From Phycisphaerales bacterium (GTDB taxonomy: Bacteria; Planctomycetota; Phycisphaerae; Sedimentisphaerales; Anaerohalosphaeraceae): a DNA stretch of 6,503 nt. Below the pieces are notes generated by a model. The model had not been told where the DNA came from. It did no database searches and saw only the letters and a list, made by a program, of their open reading frames with translations. This document shows positions 1-6,260 of this stretch, piece by piece. The first letter of the stretch is position 1, and the number at the start of each line of letters is the position of its first letter. The stretch covers positions 1 to 6,503 of the forward strand of contig DSDH01000700.1 of assembly GCA_011055475.1 (NCBI GenBank). Direction: 5' to 3'. A program made the position numbers and the translations under genes.

Positions 1-435
1 ATCCGCAGGGGCCCGGCCGGTCTGCTCGATCGCCTCCCGGACGATCGCCTGGGCCCGGTCCAGTTGCTTCTTGAGCCGGGCCGGGGCGAACGACCAGCGC
101 CGCAATTCATCGATCACCGCCCCCCGCACCCGCAGGTAGGCGTAGGTCGCGAACTCCGCGGCCGAGGCCGGGTCATAGTCTCGCGCCGCCTGGATCAATC
201 CCAGCGTGCCGGCGCTTATGAGATCATCGCGGCTCAGGGGCGGATGCAGATACGAGACCACCTGCGAGACGATCCGATGCACCAGCGGCAGGTGCTCCAG
301 CACCAAGGCATCCTGCCGGGCCTGCCGCACCTGCCGGCCATACGCCTCCGCCGCCACCCGCACCTCCCCCGCGGCCGGCTCACTGTGGGCCGGTGGCGTC
401 GTCTCGACGAGTGGAATGGAGGCGGGTCTGGTCAT
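1..435 (-). CDS. fliA: Flagellar sigma-28 factor (FliA/WhiG type), N-terminal part, cut by window edge
   Basis: RNA polymerase sigma factor of the sigma-28 group, expected to direct late flagellar and chemotaxis genes. Only the first 145 residues are present; the frame is open to base 1. After a Pro/Ala/Glu-rich leader (about 1-40), residues 43-63 match the start of sigma-70 region 2 (LEHLPLVHRIVSQ), 71-89 match region 2.2, the core-polymerase contact (DLISAGTLGLIQAARDYDP), and 95-114 match regions 2.3-2.4, which melt and read the -10 element (FATYAYLRVRGAVIDELRRW). The RGAxxDELR string is typical of FliA/WhiG. Region 3 begins at about 117; region 4 lies outside the window. The ATG at 435 overlaps the stop of the upstream small gene as ATGA, which supports this start and implies translational coupling. 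Related SigB/SigF-type sigma factors share region 2, but the flagellar neighbours favour FliA. Confidence 0.88.
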   Translation of the reverse strand, partial: MTRPASIPLVETTPPAHSEPAAGEVRVAAEAYGRQVRQARQDALVLEHLPLVHRIVSQVVSYLHPPLSRDDLISAGTLGLIQAARDYDPASAAEFATYAYLRVRGAVIDELRRWSFAPARLKKQLDRAQAIVREAIEQTGRAPAD

Positions 436-677
436 CGCCGGGGTCCTGCGTGATCCTGTATGATCTGGTCAACCTTTTGCTCGATCATTTCGTCCAGCAC
501 AATCTTCACGGCCAGTCGGCCGGCGATAGACAACACAACGTAGGCGACCACGGCTCCGGTGACGGCCCGGTATGCGCAGGTGGCCGGCTCGCAATCGCCC
601 AGCCACGCGGCGATCGCCAACACAAAGAACAGCAGGACCGCCAGGGTCCCCGCGATACTCTTGATGAGTTTCTCCAT
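432..677 (-). CDS. Small two-helix membrane protein of unknown function between flhA and sigma-28 gene
   Basis: I do not recognise this 81-residue protein. Two hydrophobic stretches, about residues 9-26 (TLAVLLFFVLAIAAW) and 39-58 (VTGAVVAYVVLSIAGRLAV), predict a helical hairpin in the inner membrane. The short loop holds two cysteines six residues apart (C29 and C34, in GDCEPATCAY). A charged tail follows (LDEMIEQKVDQIIQDH), probably amphipathic and cytoplasmic, as the basic start MEKLIKS would also be. It starts 21 nt after the flhA stop and its TGA overlaps the sigma ATG by 4 nt, so it sits tightly inside the operon and is very likely translated, although its ribosome binding site is weak. 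It does not look like FlhF, FlhG, FliO or FliQ. A role in export, motor assembly or control of the sigma factor is possible from position alone. Confidence 0.72.
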   Translation of the reverse strand: MEKLIKSIAGTLAVLLFFVLAIAAWLGDCEPATCAYRAVTGAVVAYVVLSIAGRLAVKIVLDEMIEQKVDQIIQDHAGPRR

Positions 678-698
678 AGCCGTGTCTCAGGTCGTGGG

Positions 699-2819
699 TT
701 ACCGTGCCGTGGCGGTGTGCGGCGAACCCGACAGAAGTCCGGCCGTCTCCGACAGCCTGATCGTCTCGATGGGCTCGATCTTGGTCCGCGACACGATCTC
801 ATCGTAGGCCACCACGGGCAGCCGCGGAATGTTCCGTTCGATCATATTGAATAGCGCTACGCGAATCCGCGAATCGCACAGCAACACCACGGTTTCGTAG
901 GCCTTGTTCATGGCCGTCTTCCAGGCCTCGGCGGTTTTCTTTGTCAGCTCCAGGGCCATTTCGGGCGGGATGCTCAGGGTCACACTTTCGCCCTGCTGAT
1001 TGACGCTGCCGATCAGATGATGCTCCAGTGTCGGCTCCAGGGTCAAGGCGATGATGGAGTCCGTCGGGGAGAGGTACTGCTCGGTGATCGCCCGCGCCAG
1101 GCGCTTACGGGTCACCTCGGTCAGCAGGGTGGCGTTCTTGGTCCGCGAGGCGTGCTCGCCCAGGGCCTCCAGGATCAGTGGCAGATCGCGCACCGGGATA
1201 CCCTCGTGCAGAAGATTTTGCAGGACGCGTTGCAGCAGCCCGATGCTGACCAGCTCGCCGACGACGTCGCCGACCAGCGACGGTTGCGAGGCCCGCAGAC
1301 GATCCACCAGTTGTTGCACGTCCTCGCGGGTGAGCAGCTCATCCGCGTGCTGCGTCAGGGTCTCGGACAGGTGCGTGATGAGGACGGATTCGGGATCGAT
1401 GACCGTGTAGCCGTTCAACTCGGCGGCTTCCTTCTCCGCGGCGGTGATCCACAGGGCCGGCAGGCCGTAGACGGGCTCCTTGGTGGGGATGCCCGGCACG
1501 GTTTTGGTCACGGTGCCGGGGTCCATGGCCAGGAACTTGTCCGGCTCAATGTGGCCCGAGGCGATGACGTGATCGTACAGGCGGATTTCGTAGGCGTTCG
1601 GTTCGAGGTTGATGTTGTCCCGCAGACGCACCAGCGGCACGATGATTCCCAGTTGCTGGGCGATCTTGCGCCGCAGGGCCCCGATGCGGTCGAACACGCT
1701 GCTCTTCTTGCGTGGATCGACCAGGCTGATCAGACGGACCCCTACGAGAATCGACAGGATGTCCACCTTGAGCAGCTCTTCGACGGAGTCGGTGTCATCG
1801 GTCTTGGGCTGGGTCTTGGCACGTTCGGGCGGGTGCTGCCGGGCGGTCCGATTGGCGTGGACGGCGAACGCCGCGCAGGCGCCGCCGATCACCAGGAACG
1901 GAATCTTGGGGAAGCCGGGCACCAGCGCGAAGGCCGCGATGACCGCCGCGGCGATGCCGATGGGCTGATGGTGGTGAAGCAACTGTCGCGTCATGTCGAA
2001 GCTGACGGTGTTGCGGCTGCGGATCTTACTGACGAGAAAGCCCGAACTGACGGCGATGATAATCGAGGGAATCTGGCTGACCAGCCCGTCGCCGATGGAC
2101 AGGATCGAGTAACGGCGGGCCGCCTCGGCCAGGTTCATCCCCCGGGTGTAGCCCAGCAGAATACCGCCCACGAGGTTGACGGCGGTGATGATCAGGCCGG
2201 CCTTGGCGTCGCCGGCGATGAACTTGCTGGCCCCGTCCATCGCCCCGTAGAACTCGCTTTCCTTGACGATCTCCTGGCGGCGCTGGCGGGCCTCGGCGTC
2301 GGTGATATTGCCGGCGTTCAGGTCGGCGTCGATGGCCATCTGCTTGCCGGGCATGGCGTCGAGCACGAACCGGGCGGCGACCTCGCTGATACGGCCGGCG
2401 CCCTTGGTGATGACGATGAATTGAATGACCACCAGGATGAGGAACATCACCAGGCCCACAATCAGACTGCCGCCGGCCACGAAGTTGCCGAACGTGTCGA
2501 TGATCGTCCCGGCGTTGCCCCGCAGCAGGATCAGACGCGTCGAGGCCACGTTCAGCGCCAGCCGAAACAACGTGGTGATCAGCAGCAGCGAGGGAAAGGT
2601 GGACAGGTCAATCGGTTGGTTCGTACCCAGCACGATGATCAGGATCGCCAGCGCCAGCGAGATGCTGCACGACAACCCCAGATCCAGCAGGAACGTGGGC
2701 AGGGGAATCAGCAGGGTGGCCAGAATCGCCACCAGACCGGCCGCGAAGACGATGTTGCTGTGGCTCGCGAGCCGATGCGTGACGGTGTCGACCAGGGGTG
2801 TGGTGTCGTTATCGGCCAT
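699..2819 (-). CDS. flhA: Flagellar type III export gate protein FlhA
   Basis: Inner-membrane subunit of the flagellar type III export gate; it couples ion flow to substrate export and its cytoplasmic domain docks chaperone-substrate complexes. At 706 residues it has normal full length. About eight hydrophobic segments lie between residues 22 and 322. The highly conserved cytoplasmic loop is intact: RISEVAARFVLDAMPGKQMA (143-162) followed by IDADLNAG, then EFYGAMDGASKFIAGDAKAG (189-208). A polar linker (about 322-349) leads to the C-terminal cytoplasmic domain, with LGIIVPLVRLRDN at 390-402 and the family-typical RLPVVAYDEI near 666-675. The ATG at 2819 lies 42 nt after fliN and is the only reasonable start, preceded by a weak GGATGAG ribosome binding site. 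FlhA normally follows fliP/fliQ/fliR/flhB; here it directly follows fliN. The paralogous injectisome SctV family is disfavoured by the flagellar neighbours. Confidence 0.97.
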   Translation of the reverse strand: MADNDTTPLVDTVTHRLASHSNIVFAAGLVAILATLLIPLPTFLLDLGLSCSISLALAILIIVLGTNQPIDLSTFPSLLLITTLFRLALNVASTRLILLRGNAGTIIDTFGNFVAGGSLIVGLVMFLILVVIQFIVITKGAGRISEVAARFVLDAMPGKQMAIDADLNAGNITDAEARQRRQEIVKESEFYGAMDGASKFIAGDAKAGLIITAVNLVGGILLGYTRGMNLAEAARRYSILSIGDGLVSQIPSIIIAVSSGFLVSKIRSRNTVSFDMTRQLLHHHQPIGIAAAVIAAFALVPGFPKIPFLVIGGACAAFAVHANRTARQHPPERAKTQPKTDDTDSVEELLKVDILSILVGVRLISLVDPRKKSSVFDRIGALRRKIAQQLGIIVPLVRLRDNINLEPNAYEIRLYDHVIASGHIEPDKFLAMDPGTVTKTVPGIPTKEPVYGLPALWITAAEKEAAELNGYTVIDPESVLITHLSETLTQHADELLTREDVQQLVDRLRASQPSLVGDVVGELVSIGLLQRVLQNLLHEGIPVRDLPLILEALGEHASRTKNATLLTEVTRKRLARAITEQYLSPTDSIIALTLEPTLEHHLIGSVNQQGESVTLSIPPEMALELTKKTAEAWKTAMNKAYETVVLLCDSRIRVALFNMIERNIPRLPVVAYDEIVSRTKIEPIETIRLSETAGLLSGSPHTATAR

Positions 2820-2820
2820 G

Positions 2821-2834
2821 TCTCATCCGTGAGA
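2821..2834 (-). promoter_or_regulatory. Possible small hairpin over the flhA ribosome binding site
   Basis: In the 42-nt fliN-flhA spacer, the minus strand reads TCTCACGGATGAGA just before AC-ATG. The first and last five bases are perfectly complementary and leave a CGGA tetraloop, so the only purine-rich ribosome-binding candidate (GGATGAG) is partly in the loop and partly in the stem. The structure is short and could be chance. It is not a terminator: there is no T-run on either side. Confidence 0.25.
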
Positions 2835-2861
2835 ACGGAGGCTCAAATCCTCAGCTTGTCC

Positions 2862-3242
2862 TTATCCTTGGGCTTCCTCGGCCTGGGCCTCGATCTCCTC
2901 GCGGCTGAGGATATCCTTGATCCGCACCGCGTAGCAGCCGTCCACCACGACGATGTCGCCGGTGGCGAAACGGATGTCCTGCACGTAGATCTCGGCGGGC
3001 TGTCCGACCGCCTTGTCCAGTTGCAGCACCGAGCCGGGGCCCATCTGCAGAAGCTGCCGAAACGGCACCACGGTCCGTCCCATGTTCACCGTAATGGGCA
3101 TGTGGATGTCGAGCAGGATGTCGAGGTTTTCCTCGGTGGCGGGCACCATGCCCTCGGCGACCTGCTCCAGCTCGACGTTCTGCACTTCGCCGGCGGGGGC
3201 ATCCGCCGCTTGCTCCACAACAGCTTGTTCCGTATCAGCCAT
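2862..3242 (-). CDS. fliN: Flagellar motor switch protein FliN
   Basis: Switch-complex protein that forms the lower C-ring together with the C-terminal domain of FliM, at the cytoplasmic face of the basal body; it also helps dock the export ATPase complex. The 126 residues comprise an acidic, Ala/Glu-rich leader (1-37) and one SpoA-like domain (about 38-115) with the standard landmarks: NLDILLDIHMPITVNMGRT (39-57), the LLQMGPGSVLQLDK turn (64-77), and GDIVVVDGCYAVRIKDIL (95-112). FliN commonly has VNGKLIARGEV before the last strand; here it is VQDIRFATGDI, a mild variant. The length is typical of single-domain FliN, with no CheC-like extension as in FliY. It starts 6 nt after the fliM stop, and its ribosome binding site lies in the last fliM codons. 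Confidence 0.96.
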   Translation of the reverse strand: MADTEQAVVEQAADAPAGEVQNVELEQVAEGMVPATEENLDILLDIHMPITVNMGRTVVPFRQLLQMGPGSVLQLDKAVGQPAEIYVQDIRFATGDIVVVDGCYAVRIKDILSREEIEAQAEEAQG

Positions 3243-3248
3243 GATTGG

Positions 3249-4250
3249 TCATTCCTTTGCGTCTGGGGGTTCCATCCGTGGCCAGGCCTCGTCGGGTTCG
3301 GCGATCACCAGGGCCAGCCGCGCCGTGGTGCGGGCGGGAAACGCCCGGAAGCACTTGCGGCCGTTCAGCATCATGTCCAGAGGCTCCGTGATCTTCCTGT
3401 TCAGGACCAACACGTCGCCGGCTCGCAGACTCATGGCGTCGTGGAGGCTGATCGCCGCCTCGGCGAGCTGGGCCTCGATGCGAATCGGCGTGGTGTCCAG
3501 GTTCTTCAGGACCCGCTGGCGAAGCTCCTCGGGCGGGACGGCCGCCTCGCGGGTCGACCGGACGCCCAAGGCCGGCTCGACCGCTTCACAGAGCATCGTG
3601 AACGTGAGTTCCAGGGTGTCCGTCTCGGCAACGATCGTGACCTGGATGCTGAACAGGTCTTCCAGCCCGGTGAGCGCCATGGGCCAGTCGCCCTGGACGA
3701 ACCGCGAGGCCTTCTGAATCGTCGGACCGCCGCTCTCGTGCATCGCCCGGCCGACGGCGTCGGTCATGGCGGCCACGGCGTCCATGAGAATCGAATCCTC
3801 GAGGGTGGTCAGCTCCCGCGGCTCGCCGGCGGCGAATTCCGGGTCTCGCAGCATCAACCCGACCAGGGCGATGGCGGTGGACGGCGCCAGCGACACGAAT
3901 CCGGTCCGCTCGACTCGATTGACGTCAAGCGGCAGGAAATAGTGATTCCGCTGTTCGGCCCGCACGCGTGCCGCCAGGCGGTCGGCATAATGCTGATCGC
4001 AGGCGCCGGCGGAGATCTCATAGGAGGCCTGAAACAGGGACTCGCAGACCAGGGCCAGATGCCTTTCGATCCGCCGGGCCAGCAGGTCGTAACGGGCCAG
4101 GTCCTCCGGCCGGAAGTGATGCGGCTTGAACCAGTCGAACTCCTCGGCCGCGGGGGGCTCCTGCGGTTCACCGCGATACTTGGCCGCCAGCGCCATCAAA
4201 CGCCGCAACCGGCGACGGCTCAACGTCTTTTCTTCCATGCTGCGGATCAT
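3249..4250 (-). CDS. fliM: Divergent flagellar motor switch protein FliM
   Basis: C-ring protein that normally binds phosphorylated CheY through its N-terminus, FliG through its middle domain and FliN through its C-terminal SpoA domain. The 333-residue length is normal. The SpoA domain is recognisable (about 245-316: VLKNLDTTPIRIEAQLAEAA, ISLHDAMSLRAGDVLVLNRK, and the MMLNGRKCFRAFPAR strand pair). A FliM-like start to the middle domain is seen at 38-110 (FDWFKPHHFRPEDL, then HYFLPLD). The expected N-terminal LSQ(D/E)EIDALL motif appears as LSRRRLRRLM (10-19), with arginines for acidic residues. The middle-domain GGxG signature is not visible; the aligned stretch reads LMLRDPEFAAGEPRELTTLE (132-151). 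The ATG at 4250 overlaps the fliL stop as ATGA; Met5 is an alternative start. Position between fliL and fliN makes the identity secure despite the divergence. Confidence 0.9.
   Translation of the reverse strand: MIRSMEEKTLSRRRLRRLMALAAKYRGEPQEPPAAEEFDWFKPHHFRPEDLARYDLLARRIERHLALVCESLFQASYEISAGACDQHYADRLAARVRAEQRNHYFLPLDVNRVERTGFVSLAPSTAIALVGLMLRDPEFAAGEPRELTTLEDSILMDAVAAMTDAVGRAMHESGGPTIQKASRFVQGDWPMALTGLEDLFSIQVTIVAETDTLELTFTMLCEAVEPALGVRSTREAAVPPEELRQRVLKNLDTTPIRIEAQLAEAAISLHDAMSLRAGDVLVLNRKITEPLDMMLNGRKCFRAFPARTTARLALVIAEPDEAWPRMEPPDAKE
3253..3257 (-). promoter_or_regulatory. Ribosome binding site of fliN inside the end of fliM
   Basis: AAGGA on the minus strand lies 10 nt before the fliN ATG. 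It forms the Lys-Glu codons that end fliM, so fliN initiation probably depends on ribosomes completing fliM. It supports the ATG at 3242 as the fliN start. Confidence 0.6.
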
Positions 4251-4837
4251 TGCACGGCGAATTCCCGGAAATACACCTCGCGCACGTACGGCTTGCTCTC
4301 CGGAAAGAGCAGCTCATTGAACAGGTTCTGCACCTGCCGCTTGATTCGTTCGACATTGCGACGGCCCCGCACGTCCTCCAGGCTCAGGTCCGCGAAGTAG
4401 GCGTGCAGGCTGTCCCGCAGGAGCAGCTCTTTCTTTTCCAGGTAGGCCTGTCCCTTCTCCGGGTCGACATCGGGGCTCAGCAGCAGGGTGATGCTTACCC
4501 GCAGGTAGCGCGTCACGCCCGGCTCGTCGAGGTTGGCGATGATCGCGTCCTTGATGTCAAACGGCCAGGCCGCGGTGTCGGCCGGACTCGTGGCCAACAG
4601 GTCGTCGAAGCTCTTGATCGGCACCGCCGGCGCGGGCTCGGTGTTCGTCGTCGGCGTCGGGTCACTGCCCGCCAGCAACTGGGCCAGGGCGAACCCGCCG
4701 ATCGATCCGGCGACGAGCATCGACCCCACGATCGCCCACAGGAACATCCCGCCGGACAGGGGCCTGCGGCTCGTGGCCTGCTCCGTGCGACTTTCGGTTG
4801 CCTCCTTCGGCGTCTCTTGTGTCTCATTTACCGCCAT
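4247..4837 (-). CDS. fliL: Flagellar basal body-associated protein FliL
   Basis: Single-pass inner-membrane protein that surrounds stator units near the MS ring and supports torque or stator function. Of 196 residues, 1-30 are a hydrophilic cytoplasmic tail, about 31-56 a transmembrane helix (MFLWAIVGSMLVAGSIGGFA), 58-75 a Pro/Thr-rich periplasmic linker, and about 90-196 the FliL domain. The domain landmarks are the first strand region (IIANLDEPGVTRYLRVSITL, 99-118), the YLEKKELLLRDSLHAYFADL helix (132-151) and the family-typical end LLFPESKPYVREVYFREFAVQ (176-196, ending as FliL does in YFxEFxxQ). The TM anchor is uncleaved in form. A clear GGAG site 7 nt before the ATG supports the start. 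The stop overlaps fliM by 4 nt. Confidence 0.94.
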   Translation of the reverse strand: MAVNETQETPKEATESRTEQATSRRPLSGGMFLWAIVGSMLVAGSIGGFALAQLLAGSDPTPTTNTEPAPAVPIKSFDDLLATSPADTAAWPFDIKDAIIANLDEPGVTRYLRVSITLLLSPDVDPEKGQAYLEKKELLLRDSLHAYFADLSLEDVRGRRNVERIKRQVQNLFNELLFPESKPYVREVYFREFAVQ

Positions 4838-4844
4838 CGTTGTG

Positions 4845-4848
4845 CTCC
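4845..4848 (-). promoter_or_regulatory. Ribosome binding site of fliL
   Basis: GGAG on the minus strand with a 7-nt spacer to the fliL ATG at 4837, inside the 16-nt gap after the regulator gene. It is the best Shine-Dalgarno match among the junctions in the window. It overlaps an out-of-frame ATG at 4850, which I take as incidental. Confidence 0.7.
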
Positions 4849-4853
4849 ATCGG

Positions 4854-6260
4854 TCAGGAATTCACCGTGACACGGCGAGGTTGCGTGGTCTGTTGCCTGT
4901 AGCGCTTGATCTTCTCCCTCAAGGTTCGCCCACTGATGCCCAGGACTTTAGCGGCTTGGCTTTGGTTTCCCTGGTGGGCGTCCAGCGTCGCCAGGATCGC
5001 CTCACGTTCCAGCTCCCGCAGGGGCACGCCCGCCAGATCCGCCGCCGGCGAATTGGTTGGCGGCTGCAATTCCTGTAGGAGCCAGGGGGCATCGGCCAGG
5101 GACAAGACCTGCCCGGAGCCGAAAATCATCGCCGTCCACACCGTGTTGCGCAATTGCCGTACGTTGCCCGGCCACGCATAGCGGCGGAGGATCTCCAGCG
5201 AGTCGGCGTCCACGGCGGTTATCGGACGTCGGGTTTCCTTGGTGAACTCGTTGACAAAGTGCCAGATCAGCGTCGGTACGTCCTGCGGTCGCCGGCGCAA
5301 CGGCGGCACCTCCAGCCGGATCGCCGCCAGTCGATAATACAGGTCCGCCCGGAACCGCCCCTCCTGGACCTCACGCAGGATGTCCGTGTTGGTCGTGCTG
5401 ATGATACGCACGTTCACGTCGATCTCCTCGGCGCCCCCCACGCGTTGGAAGTTCATCTCCTCCAGGACGCGCAGCAGTTTCGCCTGGAAGGATGGGGGCG
5501 TCTCGGTGATCTCATCGAGCAGCAGCGTTCCCCCGTGGGCCTGCTCGAAGCGCCCGCGGAATTGGCGGCATGCTCCCGTGAACGCGCCCTTTTCGTGGCC
5601 GAACAGCTCGCTTTCCAACAGTGACTCGGTGAGGGCGGCGCAGTTGACCTTCACGAACGGCCCGTCGGCCCGTCGGCTGCGGCCATGGACCAACCGCGCG
5701 ATCAACTCCTTGCCCGTGCCGCTTTCGCCGTGGATCAGGATCGGCGCCGACGTCGGCGCGACGACGGCGGCCCGTTGGACCGTTTCGAACAGCTCGCGAC
5801 TCGATCCGATGATCTTTCGCACCTCGCCGCGGGCCGCGGGCAACGTCGCCAGCGTCTTGACCGTGTGGCAGGGCAACAGCGCGGCGAGAATCTGCTCGAC
5901 CGTCTCTGCGCTCAGCGGTTTGGCGTAAAACTCCGTGGCTCCGGCCCGGACCGTTTCGATGGCCCAATCGCCCCGATCCACGTCGCTGGTCACCAGGATC
6001 GGGGTCTCCGGCTGATCTGCGCGGATTCTGCGGATCAGCCGCAGGTCCGGCGAGCCGTTCGTCGAGGCCGTCTGAAGGTTCACGAACACCGCGTCGAAAC
6101 GGCGGGCATCGAGATAGTCTGTCGCCTTGGCCGCCTGTGCCGCGACGGTGCCGCGGATGCCGCGCCGAGCGAACGCCTCCAGCAGCACGCGGGTCGTCTG
6201 GGCGTCCCGTTCGACCACGAGTACCTCGTGAAAAACGGCATCAGAAGTCGTTGGGGTCAT
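4854..6260 (-). CDS. Sigma-54-dependent flagellar transcription activator with degenerate receiver domain (FlrC/FleR/FlbD-like)
   Basis: NtrC-family enhancer-binding protein of 468 residues that remodels sigma-54 RNA polymerase, presumably at flagellar promoters. Domains: receiver-like (about 11-130), AAA+ (about 148-385), Fis-type DNA-binding helix-turn-helix (about 415-455). AAA+ motifs are intact: Walker A GESGTGKE (178-185), GAFTGA loop that touches sigma-54 (225-230), Walker B GGTLLLDE (243-250), arginine-finger region FRADLYYRL (303-311) and sensor II WPGNVRQLRN (363-372). The C-terminal helix-turn-helix is GNQSQAAKVLGISGRTLREK (431-450). In the receiver the phosphoacceptor position is Asn61 (VFVNLQ) and the acidic pair reads ER (17-18), while Thr91 and Lys114 are kept; normal phosphorylation is unlikely. 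The ATG at 6260 overlaps the end of the TPR gene by 20 nt. Flagellar context suggests the FlrC/FlbD role; exact orthology cannot be decided. Confidence 0.9.
   Translation of the reverse strand: MTPTTSDAVFHEVLVVERDAQTTRVLLEAFARRGIRGTVAAQAAKATDYLDARRFDAVFVNLQTASTNGSPDLRLIRRIRADQPETPILVTSDVDRGDWAIETVRAGATEFYAKPLSAETVEQILAALLPCHTVKTLATLPAARGEVRKIIGSSRELFETVQRAAVVAPTSAPILIHGESGTGKELIARLVHGRSRRADGPFVKVNCAALTESLLESELFGHEKGAFTGACRQFRGRFEQAHGGTLLLDEITETPPSFQAKLLRVLEEMNFQRVGGAEEIDVNVRIISTTNTDILREVQEGRFRADLYYRLAAIRLEVPPLRRRPQDVPTLIWHFVNEFTKETRRPITAVDADSLEILRRYAWPGNVRQLRNTVWTAMIFGSGQVLSLADAPWLLQELQPPTNSPAADLAGVPLRELEREAILATLDAHQGNQSQAAKVLGISGRTLREKIKRYRQQTTQPRRVTVNS

Noticed and set aside
64..854. Plus-strand open frames opposite the sigma-28 gene, the small membrane gene and the end of flhA
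   Set aside because: Low-complexity Arg/Gly/His-rich translations. The opposite strand encodes a clear sigma region 2 and a well-formed membrane hairpin with operon-style overlaps.
2838..2852. A second small inverted repeat (GAGG...CCTC) in the fliN-flhA gap as a possible terminator
   Set aside because: Only a 4-bp stem with a 7-nt loop and no following T-run; a terminator between two flagellar genes of one operon is not supported.
4168..4356. A 62-codon minus-strand frame across the fliL-fliM junction
   Set aside because: It lies in a third frame over two confidently called genes and has no family resemblance; the ATGA overlap already explains the junction.
1017..4400. A plus-strand open frame of more than 1,100 codons running opposite flhA, fliN, fliM and part of fliL
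   Set aside because: It is the antisense shadow of strongly GC-biased genes. Its translation is rich in Gly, Gln, Asp, His and Arg with no recognisable domain, and it runs through four genes whose products are certain.
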